A DNA stretch of 64,000 nucleotides from contig NZ_VTFU01000001.1 in the NCBI RefSeq assembly GCF_009192735.1, positions 620,001-684,000 on the forward strand, read 5' to 3'. The stretch comes from Arthrobacter gandavensis (GTDB lineage Bacteria; Actinomycetota; Actinomycetes; Actinomycetales; Micrococcaceae). Position numbers and translations under genes: made by a program. Below, in pieces: positions 52,402 to 61,307 of this stretch (the stretch's first letter is position 1; every line of letters starts with the position of its first letter). The notes beneath the pieces are model-generated. The model searched no databases. It saw nothing but the letters and a program-made list of their open reading frames with translations, and was not told where the DNA came from.

Positions 52402-53112
52402 ATGAATCATGCAGGCGGAAACCACAGGGAGCACAGCTTCGACAAGGCTTACTGGGAGCGGCACTGGGAAGAACTCCGCGAAGCCGGTTCGGCGGCCGAA
52501 CCCAGTCCCGGAAACCCCTACCTTGAACGCGAAACTGCCGGCCTTGCGCCGGGCACGGCGCTGGACGCAGGATGCGGTGAGGGAATCGAAGCACAGTGGC
52601 TGGCGGCACGGGGCTGGGACGTTGTTGGCACTGACATTTCCGCGGCTGCCCTGGCCGAGGCCTCCGCGCGTACCGCGGCCCGTCCCCTCCAAGGCTCAGT
52701 GACCTGGGTCGAGGCAGACCTCACCTCCTGGGCGCCGGGCCGGCAGTTCGACCTGGTGATGACAAATTATGCGCACCCGGCGATGCCTCATCTTGAGTTT
52801 TACCGGCGGCTGGCGGGATGGGTGGCTCCGGGCGGTGCCCTGCTCATCGTCGGGCATCTGCACGGCGGCTCCCCTGCCGGCGTGCAGGACGGCGGGCACG
52901 ACGGCGCACACCAGCAGCACAGTGAACACCGGCAGCACAGCGCGCACCCGCCCGTTGAGGCGACCGTCGACCTTGCCGCAATCGTGGCCGGGTTCGACAC
53001 CCCCGAGTGGGAAATCGTCACCGCGGAAGAGCAGACCCGTACCCTGCACGCGCCGGACGCCGGGCATGACAAGGTGCTGCACGACGTCGTCGTGAAAGCT
53101 GTCCGCCGCTAG
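52402..53112 (+). CDS. class I SAM-dependent methyltransferase
   Basis: 236 residues. SAM-binding LDAGCGEGIEAQWLA (motif I), acidic VVGTDIS after strand 2, and DLVMTNYAHP at motif IV. A His/Gln-rich insert (HQQHSEHRQHSAH) interrupts the C-terminal part. ATG 52402 fits the conserved FDKAYWERHWE start; an in-frame ATG 57 nt upstream is possible. Its stop shares a CTAG with the convergent flavin monooxygenase gene. Substrate unknown; resembles thiopurine/tellurite-type methyltransferases in layout. Confidence 0.8.
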   Translation: MNHAGGNHREHSFDKAYWERHWEELREAGSAAEPSPGNPYLERETAGLAPGTALDAGCGEGIEAQWLAARGWDVVGTDISAAALAEASARTAARPLQGSVTWVEADLTSWAPGRQFDLVMTNYAHPAMPHLEFYRRLAGWVAPGGALLIVGHLHGGSPAGVQDGGHDGAHQQHSEHRQHSAHPPVEATVDLAAIVAGFDTPEWEIVTAEEQTRTLHAPDAGHDKVLHDVVVKAVRR

Positions 53113-54569
53113 GCGGTGGGAACCCTGGCCGCCGCTGACCGAGCCGAGGCAGCCTCGCCGCAGTTCAGGTTCGTGCTGTCCAGGTTCGCGCTCTCCAGGT
53201 TCCGGCCGCCGCGGTACCGCGTGCCGTAGTGGTCCTGCGGCAGCCCCGTGTGGCCGGCGCCGAAGATCCGCTCGCGCAGCGTCTCCCCCGCCTCATATCC
53301 TTCCCGCAGCCGGCCGCGGCGGCGCAGCTCCGGAACCACCAGCTCGCCGAAATCTCGAGCGGTCCCGAAGGAGTGGTACTGGCGCAGGTTGATGCCGTCA
53401 ATGCCGTCTTCATCCAGCCAGCGCTCAATCTCGTCCGCCACCACGCCGGGAGTGCCGGCCACAAAATACCGGCCTTCCCGTCCGCTGCGCACGTTGGCAA
53501 GCAACTCGCCGGCGGTGGTGCCCGGCTCCAGGGTTCGGGCCAGCGGCAGGTCCTGTTTTCCTTCGCGCCGCAGGATGTCAGCAACCGGAGTTTCCGGCGG
53601 ATAGGCCGCCGGGTCAATCGCGTAGCCGCCGTGGGCCAGGATGCCGTCCACACTGGAATGCTCCCGGTACGCCTGCAGCTTGGCCGCCACCTCATCATCG
53701 GTGCGGCCCACCACCACGCCGGCCTGCACAATGTACCGGATCGCGCCGGGAGCACGGCCCCGGGCTGCCGCCGCGGCGTCCATGGCGGCGGCATTGGCGC
53801 GGAAGTCGGCGGCCGTTCGCCCGCCGGTGAACACGACTTCGGCATGCTTGCCGGCAAAGGAAATCCCGGCCGGTGAGCCGGTGGCCTGGAACAGGACGGG
53901 CGTGCGCTGCAGCGAAGGTGCGGTCAGGTGCGGGCCCGCCACGGAAAAGTTCTCCCCGCGGTGGTTGATGTAGCGGACCCGGTCCGGATCCGAGTAGACC
54001 CCGGTGCTGCGGTCGGCCAGGACCGCACCGTCATCCCAGGAGCCTTCCCAGAGCTTGTACAGCACGTCCAGGTACTCGTCGGCGATCTCATAGCGCCGGT
54101 CATGCGGAATCTCCTCCGCCAGTCCGAAGTTGCGGGCGGCGTTGGGCAGGTACGAGGTGACGATGTTCCAGCCCACGCGGCCGCGGGTGAGGTGATCCAG
54201 CGTGCTCATGCGCCGGGCGAAGGCGAACGGCGGCTCGTAGCTGGTGGAAAAGGTGGCCCCGAATCCTATGTGCCGGGTGAGCGCGGCCATCGCGGGAATG
54301 ACCGTGAGCGGATCGAGGTTCGGGATTTGCAGCCCCTCCCGCAGCGCCGTGGCCGGCCCGCCGCGGAAGATGTCGTAGGCGCCGACGACGTCGGCCAGGA
54401 AGATCGCGTCGAAGCCCGCTTCCTCGCTTACCTGGGCCAGTTCGGTCCAGTAGTCGATGTCCGCAGTGCGGTGCCGGTTGTTATCTTCGAGCACCCACAA
54501 TCCGTGGGTGATGTGGCTGACGCAGGCCATCTCGAACAGGTTGACGATCAGTTTTTTCGGTTCAGGCAC
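53109..54569 (-). CDS. LLM-class flavin monooxygenase, NtaA/SnaA/DszA-DmoA type
   Basis: 486 residues. FMNH2-dependent TIM-barrel oxygenase: LIVNLFEMACVSHITHGLW, AGFDAIFLADVVG, LTRGRVGWNIVTSYLPNAAR, PVLFQATGSPAG and DGINLRQYHSFGTARDFGEL. The branch includes dibenzothiophene sulfone, dimethyl sulfide and nitrilotriacetate monooxygenases. GTG 54569 with AAGGGG 6 nt upstream is preferred to an in-frame ATG at 54584 with no ribosome-binding site. It overlaps the preceding gene by 8 nt. Last gene of the riboswitch-controlled operon; likely cleaves a C-S bond (inference). Confidence 0.9.
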   Translation of the reverse strand: MPEPKKLIVNLFEMACVSHITHGLWVLEDNNRHRTADIDYWTELAQVSEEAGFDAIFLADVVGAYDIFRGGPATALREGLQIPNLDPLTVIPAMAALTRHIGFGATFSTSYEPPFAFARRMSTLDHLTRGRVGWNIVTSYLPNAARNFGLAEEIPHDRRYEIADEYLDVLYKLWEGSWDDGAVLADRSTGVYSDPDRVRYINHRGENFSVAGPHLTAPSLQRTPVLFQATGSPAGISFAGKHAEVVFTGGRTAADFRANAAAMDAAAAARGRAPGAIRYIVQAGVVVGRTDDEVAAKLQAYREHSSVDGILAHGGYAIDPAAYPPETPVADILRREGKQDLPLARTLEPGTTAGELLANVRSGREGRYFVAGTPGVVADEIERWLDEDGIDGINLRQYHSFGTARDFGELVVPELRRRGRLREGYEAGETLRERIFGAGHTGLPQDHYGTRYRGGRNLESANLDSTNLNCGEAASARSAAARVPTA

Positions 54570-55800
54570 GGAGGGCCCCTTCATCCGTTGAAGCGGTGGC
54601 GGTTCGGGCAGCTGCCGTGGCCTGCCCTGAAACGCCGGAGGCGGAACGCCAGGCGGGCAGCCGGCCGTTGAGGTGGTAGTCCCCCAGCTGCCGTGCCCGC
54701 TCGGCTGCCGGATTATGCGAGGCGATGGTGCGGACATTGCGCCAATGGCGGTCCAGGCCCAGCCGGGTTCCCACGGCGGAGGCTCCGCCAACCTCGAAGA
54801 GCTCGGTAACTGCCCCCAGCACGAGCGGCAGCAGTGTCTGCTGGGTCTTGAAAACACCGAGCTGGGCGGAAAGGAACAGCTCTCCGGCGTCCTCTCCGCG
54901 CAGCCGGGCTGACAGGGCGGCATCCAGTTCCGCCGCATTGGAGAGCACTGCTGCGCGGGCGGTGTGGGCTGCGGCGGAGAGCCGGCCCACGGTGGCCTGC
55001 ACCAGCTCACTCTCCCGCGGCGGGTTCTGCCCGGCCTGGGCAAACGTCCGCCGGCGCGGCCGGACGAAGTCGACGGTGTCGGCCAGCGCCGCCTCCGCAA
55101 TGCCGGCCACGGTGGCGAGCAGGCACAGCTGGTAAATGCCGGTGATGTACTGGAACCTTTCGCCGTCTGGGCTAAAGGTCTGGATATCGGCCGGTGCCAC
55201 CGGCACGTCGGTGAACGTGGTGCTGCCGCTGCCGGTGAGCTGCTGGCCGAAGCCGTCCCAGTCGTCAGCTGTCATCACCCCCGGATCCCGGGCGTCGACG
55301 GTGGCGCCCACGTAGTCCCCGCCGTCGAGCGCGGAAACATGGATCCAATCCGCGTAGATGCTGCCGGTGGTGTAGTACTTGCATCCGTTGAGCCGGGCGC
55401 CGTCCTCCGTGCGGGTGAGCGTGGTGGCGATGTCGGTGGTGTCCCCCCGCTCGGACTGAGCGTTCCCGACCAGGGCTCCGCTCCGCAGCCGGTCCCTCCA
55501 GCGTGCCTGGGCGTCGGAGTCCCCGTTGAAGAGCAAAGTTTCCACGAAGGCAATGTGGCCGCGGAAGAGATGGGCAATATTGGAGTCGGCCGCGGCGAGG
55601 TCGACGACGTTGCCGAAGAGCTCGGTCAGGGGAATCCGCGGTTCAGCCGTCAGGCGGCGTGAGCCGAAGCCGATGCGCTGCAGCTCCTCGACGGTGTCGA
55701 AGGGCAGCGAATGGTCGCGTTCGCGGTTGACCGCTTCGGCGCGGGCGGCGGCCCGGATACGCGCGAAGGCAGGGGCAAAGGAGGTGGTGGGGAGGGTCAT
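54562..55800 (-). CDS. acyl-CoA-dehydrogenase-fold flavoprotein, SfnB/DszC type
   Basis: 412 residues. The fold of flavin monooxygenases and sulfur-acquisition oxidoreductases: DHSLPFDTVEELQRIGFG, AAADSNIAHLFRGHIAFVE, GNAQSERGDT, LNGCKYYTTGSIYADWIHVS and the closing ASHNPAAERARQLGDYHLNG, which ends as in SfnB/DszC. Such enzymes oxidise sulfides, sulfoxides or sulfones with reduced flavin. ATGA overlap with the ATPase gene upstream and 8-nt overlap with the LLM gene downstream show a coupled operon. Confidence 0.85.
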   Translation of the reverse strand: MTLPTTSFAPAFARIRAAARAEAVNRERDHSLPFDTVEELQRIGFGSRRLTAEPRIPLTELFGNVVDLAAADSNIAHLFRGHIAFVETLLFNGDSDAQARWRDRLRSGALVGNAQSERGDTTDIATTLTRTEDGARLNGCKYYTTGSIYADWIHVSALDGGDYVGATVDARDPGVMTADDWDGFGQQLTGSGSTTFTDVPVAPADIQTFSPDGERFQYITGIYQLCLLATVAGIAEAALADTVDFVRPRRRTFAQAGQNPPRESELVQATVGRLSAAAHTARAAVLSNAAELDAALSARLRGEDAGELFLSAQLGVFKTQQTLLPLVLGAVTELFEVGGASAVGTRLGLDRHWRNVRTIASHNPAAERARQLGDYHLNGRLPAWRSASGVSGQATAAARTATASTDEGALRA

Positions 55801-57476
55801 GCGGAGGTCCTTTCAGCAAGGGCTGTTACGGCCCGGCCAGCCGGGTGCCGCAGCGAAACGGCCCGGCCGTGCTGCCCGGGGATCGAGTCGATGAGCTGGC
55901 GTGTGTAGGGATTCGTGCTTTCGTCGAAGATGTGGTCCACGGAGCCTGCATCGACCAGACGGCCGGTGCGCAGCACCGAGATTTCGTCGGCAATCTGCCG
56001 CACCAGGCTCAAGTCGTGGGAGATGAAGAGGTAGGTGAGCCCGGCTTCTTCCCTGAGGTGGAACAGCAGGTCGATAATGCGGGCCTGGACAGTGACATCC
56101 AGGGCCGACGTGGGTTCGTCCAGGACCAGGATTTCCGGGGTGAGGACCAGTGCGCGCGCTATGGCCACCCGCTGGCGCTGGCCGCCGGAAATCTCCCGCG
56201 GCCGGCGCTCCAGCAGCGCCTGCGGCAGCCCCACCCGGTCCAGCACCTCAGCCACCCGTGCGGCACGTTCCCGGCGGCTGGCGGTGCCGTCCGTACGGTG
56301 CAGGTGCAGCGGCTCCTCGATGCTTTGCCCGATGCTGAACTTGGGGTCCAGTGCCGCGAGCGGGTTCTGATAGACCAGCTGCAGCTGCCGGGCGTGGGGG
56401 TTCACCGTTCCGGGAGCCGGATCCAGTGTCCGGCCGCCCACCGTCACGGATCCGCCGCTGAAGCTTTCCAACCCCGCGAGGACGCGCGCCACCGTGGTTT
56501 TCCCCGAGCCGGACTCCCCCACCAGGGCGTGGGTGGAACCGGCACGGACCGTGAAGCTCACGCCGTCCACGGCGGCCGGCACAACGTCACCGGCACCGTA
56601 CCGCTTGACCAACCCGCGGACGACGACGGCGGAGTCCCGCACCGATGCCGCTGCGGCGGTGAGTTCGGACCGGTATTTGTGCGGACTGAGCGCCGGGGCG
56701 TCGGCGAACAGCGTCTGCGTGTAGGGATCCTTCGGGCGCTCCAAAATCTCGCCGGCGGGACCGGATTCCACCACCTTTCCCTCATTCAGGACTGCCAGTG
56801 TGTCGCTGCGGTCTGCAGCCAGTGCCAGATCGTGCGTGATGAAGAGGACTGCCAGGCCCAGGTCGGCCTGCAGCTCGGCGAGCAGGTCAAGAATTGTCTT
56901 CTGCACCGTGACGTCCAGCGCGGAAGTCGGCTCATCAGCAATCAGCAGCTGCGGCCGGCCGGCAATCGCGATGGCTATGAGCACCCGCTGCAGCTGGCCG
57001 CCGGACAACTCATGCGGATAGGACCGGACCCGTTGTTCCGGATGGTGGATTCCCACCTTGGCGAGCAGGGCGGCGGCCTCCGCTGCGATGCCGGCGGCCG
57101 GCGTGCCCGTGTGGAGCCGCAGCGCCTGCCCCAGCTGGGCACCCACGGTTTGCAGGGGATCCAGGGAGCTGAGCGGATCCTGTGGAATGTAGCCCACGCC
57201 GGTGCCGCGCAGCCGCCGCCATTGCCGGCGGTTGAAGTGCGTAACGTCTTCCCCGCCCATATGCACGGTGCCGGCGGTGATCCGGCCGCTGGCTGGCAGG
57301 AGCCCTCCGGCGGCCAGCGCGAGCGTGCTTTTTCCGGAGCCGGACTGGCCCACGAGGGACAGCGTCTGGCCTCGCTCCAGGCGCAGATCCGCCCCGTGGA
57401 CGACGTTGGCGGCCAAGGAACCCTGCCCGTAGGCAACGCTCAGTCCGCGCAGTTCAAGAGCCGGTGATGTGCTCAT
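55797..57476 (-). CDS. ABC transporter ATP-binding protein, two fused ATPase domains
   Basis: 559 residues with two nucleotide-binding domains of the oligopeptide type (DppD-DppF fusion). Domain 1: GQSGSGKSTLALAAGG, signature LSGGQLQRVLIAIAIA and LLIADEPTSALDVTVQ. Domain 2: GESGSGKTTVARVLAG, ISGGQRQRVAIARALV and LVLDEPTSALDVTVQ. Energises the importer formed with the two permeases and lipoprotein; coupled by ATGA overlaps on both sides. Confidence 0.95.
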   Translation of the reverse strand: MSTSPALELRGLSVAYGQGSLAANVVHGADLRLERGQTLSLVGQSGSGKSTLALAAGGLLPASGRITAGTVHMGGEDVTHFNRRQWRRLRGTGVGYIPQDPLSSLDPLQTVGAQLGQALRLHTGTPAAGIAAEAAALLAKVGIHHPEQRVRSYPHELSGGQLQRVLIAIAIAGRPQLLIADEPTSALDVTVQKTILDLLAELQADLGLAVLFITHDLALAADRSDTLAVLNEGKVVESGPAGEILERPKDPYTQTLFADAPALSPHKYRSELTAAAASVRDSAVVVRGLVKRYGAGDVVPAAVDGVSFTVRAGSTHALVGESGSGKTTVARVLAGLESFSGGSVTVGGRTLDPAPGTVNPHARQLQLVYQNPLAALDPKFSIGQSIEEPLHLHRTDGTASRRERAARVAEVLDRVGLPQALLERRPREISGGQRQRVAIARALVLTPEILVLDEPTSALDVTVQARIIDLLFHLREEAGLTYLFISHDLSLVRQIADEISVLRTGRLVDAGSVDHIFDESTNPYTRQLIDSIPGQHGRAVSLRHPAGRAVTALAERTSA

Positions 57477-58345
57477 TCGGATACCTCACGTGTGTCGTGG
57501 AAGAGGGCGCTGACGCGGCTGATGGACAGTACCGTCAGGACAATGACCAGGCCGGGCAGCAGCGTCAGCCAGGGGGAAGAAACAATGTATTCGCGGCCTT
57601 CCGAGACCAGCAGCCCCCATTCGGGATGCGGCGGCGGGGTCCCGTAGCCCAGGAAGCTGAGCGCGGCGATCCACAGGATGGCCGACCCGAACTGCAGGGC
57701 CGTCATGGAGAGCACGGCAGTGTAGGAGTTTGGCAGCACATGCCGGAACAGCACAGTGGCGGGCCTGGCACCAATGTGATGGGCAGCTTCCACGAAGGTC
57801 AGGTTCCGCACCGTCAGTACCTCTGAGCGCATCAGGCGGGTAAAGGTGGCCACTGAGGCAATGCCGACGGCGATCGCGGCGTTCAGGGTGCCAAACCCCA
57901 GCGCCACCACCACCATCATGGAAAGCAGCAATCCGGGAATGGACAGCAGGACATCGACAATGCGGCTGACCACCGTGTCCACCCATGACCCGAAGTATGC
58001 CGCGACGAGTCCCAGCACCGATCCGGCTCCCAGCCCAATGGCCACGGCAATGAGGGATGCGCCTATGGTTTGGGCGGCTCCGTGAATGACCCGGGCCAGC
58101 AGGTCACGGCCGAGGTAGTCGGTGCCAAAGGGATGCGCCGGTGTGGGGGCCAGCAGGGTGTTCCCCGGGGATGCCTCCAGCGGATCGAACGGCGTCAGCA
58201 GCTGCGGGACCCCTATGGCTGCCAGCAGGAGCAGCAGGAAGCCCAGCGCCAACCAGTCTCCCGGCGTCGTCGTCCGGGCTTTTTCGATGATCCGTTTCTT
58301 GCGGGTTGACGGCGGGGCAGTCTGGTTTATCAGTGGTGAGCTCAT
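57473..58345 (-). CDS. ABC transporter permease (DppC type)
   Basis: 290 residues, six membrane helices. Family marks: HPFGTDYLGRDLLARVIHGA, the EAA loop around TFVEAAHHIGARPATVLFRH and the C-terminal PHPEWGLLVSEGREYI. Partner of the DppB-type permease; ATGA overlap with both neighbours. Confidence 0.94.
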   Translation of the reverse strand: MSSPLINQTAPPSTRKKRIIEKARTTTPGDWLALGFLLLLLAAIGVPQLLTPFDPLEASPGNTLLAPTPAHPFGTDYLGRDLLARVIHGAAQTIGASLIAVAIGLGAGSVLGLVAAYFGSWVDTVVSRIVDVLLSIPGLLLSMMVVVALGFGTLNAAIAVGIASVATFTRLMRSEVLTVRNLTFVEAAHHIGARPATVLFRHVLPNSYTAVLSMTALQFGSAILWIAALSFLGYGTPPPHPEWGLLVSEGREYIVSSPWLTLLPGLVIVLTVLSISRVSALFHDTREVSE

Positions 58346-59376
58346 CGGGCCAGAGCCTCCGATACGGTGGACGGCCGTTCGATGGCCGGCGCAGCGGCCG
58401 GCGGATAACCGGTGGTTGGTTGTCGCTGGTTCCGCCGGCGGGCCATCCGCGGATCAACGGCGGGATACAGCAGGTCGGTGAGGAGATTGATGGTGGTGAA
58501 GATAATGGCCACCAGCATGACCACAGCCTGCACCACCGGTCCGTCCTGCGCCCGTACTGCCTGCTCCGTCACGAAGCCCAGTCCGGACCGGTTGAACACA
58601 GCCTCCGCAATGACTGAACCGGCCAGCAGCTCGCCGACGGTCAGCCCGAACAGGGTAAGCGCGGGAATCGAGGCGTTGCGCAGCACATGGGAACTGAAGA
58701 TCCGGCCCTCGGACACCCCCTTGGCGCGCAGGACAGTGACGAAAGGATCGCCGTACGCTTTGCGCAGCCCGCGGATGAGCACCTGGGTGATTGGTGCGCT
58801 GACACCGAAGGCCAGCGTCACCGCGGGCAGGAGCAGCGACTTGGCACCCTCATCCCGGATGGAGGAAAACCAACCGAGCTGGTAGGCGAAAACCTGCAGC
58901 AGCAGCAGCCCGGCCAGAAAACTCGGGGTGGACAGGGACAGCACCGGGAAGGCGCCGGCCAGCCGGCGGACCGCTCCCCACGGCGCCAGCACGGCGGCGG
59001 CGGCAATCGCCAGGGACAGGGCCAGGGCCAGGACCAGGGCGGCTGCCGCCAGTGCCACCGTCTCGCCCAGTCCCTGGGTGATCAGGTCCGCCACCGGCCG
59101 GCCGGTGGCCAGCGAGAAGCCCAGGTCGCCCTGGAACAGGCGGGTCACCGAAATCCAGAACTGTTCCAGCACATTCCGGTCCAAGTTGTAGTAGGCGGTA
59201 ATGGCGGCCGCCTGCTCTTCCGGGATGGGATTCAGCGGGTTGTTGATGCGGCTGCCGATGGGGTCGCCGGGCAGGGCGAAGAGGATGAAGTACACAAACA
59301 CGTAGGTCAACGCGACCACCAGAAGCGACTGCCCGATGCGGGCGGCGATGAAACCGGGGCCGGACGCGTTCCTCAT
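58342..59376 (-). CDS. ABC transporter permease (DppB type)
   Basis: 344 residues, six membrane helices. N-terminal RIGQSLLVVALTYVFVYFIL and FALPGDPIGSRIN, the cytoplasmic loop VLRAKGVSEGRIFSSHVLRN, and TVGELLAGSVIAEAVFNRSG. Second gene of the operon, coupled to the lipoprotein gene by ATGA. Confidence 0.94.
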   Translation of the reverse strand: MRNASGPGFIAARIGQSLLVVALTYVFVYFILFALPGDPIGSRINNPLNPIPEEQAAAITAYYNLDRNVLEQFWISVTRLFQGDLGFSLATGRPVADLITQGLGETVALAAAALVLALALSLAIAAAAVLAPWGAVRRLAGAFPVLSLSTPSFLAGLLLLQVFAYQLGWFSSIRDEGAKSLLLPAVTLAFGVSAPITQVLIRGLRKAYGDPFVTVLRAKGVSEGRIFSSHVLRNASIPALTLFGLTVGELLAGSVIAEAVFNRSGLGFVTEQAVRAQDGPVVQAVVMLVAIIFTTINLLTDLLYPAVDPRMARRRNQRQPTTGYPPAAAPAIERPSTVSEALAR

Positions 59377-61013
59377 TTGGTTTCCGTCCAGGTTTCGTAA
59401 AAGGACGGGCGGGCCTCCGCACCGAAGGACAGTCCGTGTAGGGTGGGCTGCAAAGCAAACACCTGGGAGTCATCGAGGATGGGGAGCGCGTAGGCGGAGT
59501 CGATGACGTGGTCCTGGATTTTGCCGATGATCCCGCTGCGGACATCGGCGTCGGTGGCTGTCAGCTGCTCGGCCAGCAGGGCGTCCAGTTCTGCATCGGG
59601 CTGCTGCAGGTTGAAGGCATTGAGGTACTCGCTGGAATAGTTGACGGTGAGCCGGATCGGATCCGCCTCCGGCCAGCCATTGCGCCGTGCGCCCACCGAT
59701 GGGTCGGCCAGCACCGTGGAGTAGTTGGCGTAGTCAGTTTCCTTGATTTCCAGGTTGACGCCCAGTTGCTTGAGCTGCCACTGGATCAGCTGGAACAGGG
59801 GCTTGGACGTGCTGTCGTACACGTCAACGTACGTGAGGATGTGCAGCTGCTCTCCGTTCCGGGTGCGGAACCCGTCCGCATCCCGTCCGGTCCAGCCGGC
59901 GTCGTCCAGCAGCTGGTTGGATTTGTCCGGGTCAAACGCCAGCTTCTCCGATTCATCCTTGTACCCCAGGGACCCGGGAGTGAGGATGCTGGTGGCTTTG
60001 TTCCAGTTCTCCGTATACAGGTCGGAAATGATCTGGTCCCGGTCGATTCCGTGCTGGAGCGCCTGGCGCACCCGCACGTCCTCCAGGAACGGCGCGGACT
60101 GCCGCAGATCCCAGACGTTGGAGTTGCCCACACCCTGAACACTGACCACTTCGAGTCCGGCCGCGGTCAGGGTCTTCTCCTCGCTCGGCTGGATGTAACG
60201 GATCAGGTCCGCCTCGCCGGCACGCAGCGAGCCAAGCCGCACGCTGTCTTCGGTCACCGGAATGATGGTGATGCGGTCCAGATATGCCTCGCCCTGGTTC
60301 TCCAGGTCGGGCGGGGCCCATGCATATCCGTCCCGCCGGGCCAGGACGATTTCCTCGCCGTACTTTTCGGATTCCACAGTGAAGGGACCGCTGCCGATGA
60401 TGCCGGTTAACTGGGACTGGGCTTCAATCGGTGCGTTGATCGTTTCATCAGCGACCAGGCTGGTCCGCCAGAATGACAGCACGTTAAGGAAGGGGGCGTG
60501 CGGGGCCGTGAGCTGCACCGTAACGGTCCGGGACGCGTCGTCGGCCGTTACCGCCGACACTTTGGGGAACCAGTTATTGGCCGGGATGCCCTTTTCGCTG
60601 TCCCCCGCGGCCTGCCAGTCCAGATTGCGCTTGACCGCCTGGGCGTCCAGGACCTGGCCGTTGCTGAAAGTAACACCATCCCGGATCACGAACGTGTAAG
60701 TGAGTCCGTCATCGCTGACGGTCCATTCCTCAGCGATCCACGGTTTCAGCTCCAGTGTTTCGGGGTCCCGGTAGATCAACCGGTCCGTGATGTTCTGGAT
60801 GTAGGCGCTGTCCTGCCAGGTGCCGCTGCTTTGGAGCTGTGTATTGGAGGACAGTTCGGCGTCGAGGTAAACCACCTCTCCGCCGCGCTTGTCAGTGGAT
60901 TCGGTGGCGTTGCCGGGCTGGCTGCAGCCGGAGGCGAGGACGGCCGTCAATACTGACAGGACCAGCAGGGGCAAAGCACGGGCGGAAGCCGGATGTTTCC
61001 GGTTGAGTTTCAT
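59373..61013 (-). CDS. ABC transporter substrate-binding lipoprotein (family 5 type)
   Basis: 546 residues. Signal sequence with lipobox LASGC (cysteine near residue 29), then a peptide/nickel-type binding domain: YIQNITDRLIYRDPETLELK, TFVIRDGVTFSNGQVLDAQ, AVKRNLDWQ and VRQALQHGIDRDQI. First gene of the operon behind the SAM riboswitch. ATG 61013 is chosen because the signal peptide begins there; the frame is open upstream through a tandem repeat. Substrate inferred to be a sulfur compound from operon context only. Confidence 0.92.
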   Translation of the reverse strand: MKLNRKHPASARALPLLVLSVLTAVLASGCSQPGNATESTDKRGGEVVYLDAELSSNTQLQSSGTWQDSAYIQNITDRLIYRDPETLELKPWIAEEWTVSDDGLTYTFVIRDGVTFSNGQVLDAQAVKRNLDWQAAGDSEKGIPANNWFPKVSAVTADDASRTVTVQLTAPHAPFLNVLSFWRTSLVADETINAPIEAQSQLTGIIGSGPFTVESEKYGEEIVLARRDGYAWAPPDLENQGEAYLDRITIIPVTEDSVRLGSLRAGEADLIRYIQPSEEKTLTAAGLEVVSVQGVGNSNVWDLRQSAPFLEDVRVRQALQHGIDRDQIISDLYTENWNKATSILTPGSLGYKDESEKLAFDPDKSNQLLDDAGWTGRDADGFRTRNGEQLHILTYVDVYDSTSKPLFQLIQWQLKQLGVNLEIKETDYANYSTVLADPSVGARRNGWPEADPIRLTVNYSSEYLNAFNLQQPDAELDALLAEQLTATDADVRSGIIGKIQDHVIDSAYALPILDDSQVFALQPTLHGLSFGAEARPSFYETWTETK

Positions 61014-61095
61014 GGCGCTGCTTTCTCGATGGAGGGGCCGGCAACAGAGTCCGGCGGGCAGGGAAGGGCGGCCCGTGGGCAGGGAAAAGCACGGG

Positions 61096-61140
61096 CAGGG
61101 AAAAGTGGCGCAGGGAAAAGTGGCGCAGGGAAAAGTGGCG
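61096..61140 (-). repeat. 15-bp tandem repeat, three copies, in the operon leader
   Basis: CAGGGAAAAGTGGCG is present three times without change. In the transcript (minus strand) it reads as a C-rich, G-poor tract with TTTTCCC blocks, with two further related units next to it. Confidence 0.92.
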
Positions 61141-61274
61141 CAGGGCGCGCGCTGCGGAAGGCGGCATGGCCGGGCATGCCGAAGCCGGGCAGGGCAAGCC
61201 AAATCGGGCCGGTTCAGAAACCTAGCTGGTGGAGCGGGGACATCGATTCATCGGGTGTGCCTCTGCGGGATCAT

Positions 61275-61302
61275 GGCGCCCCGGGGGCGCTGCCGGAGCA
61301 GC
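61275..61302 (-). promoter_or_regulatory. hairpins just downstream of the riboswitch
   Basis: Two adjoining GC-rich stems (GCTGC-tccg-GCAGC and GCGCC-CCCGG-GGCGC in the transcript) follow the aptamer by a few bases. No U-run follows. They may belong to the expression platform; the rest of the 625-bp region 61014-61638 holds the repeat, the riboswitch and the operon promoter, and no gene I can support. Confidence 0.45.
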
Positions 61303-61307
61303 GGAGA

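Noticed and set aside
55845-57467. 540-codon plus-strand frame
   Set aside because: Antisense shadow of the double ATPase gene, whose Walker and signature motifs are on the minus strand.
61014-61202. 63-residue N-terminal extension of the substrate-binding lipoprotein
   Set aside because: It is translated from the tandem repeat and would place the signal peptide internally; the lipoprotein signal starts at 61013.
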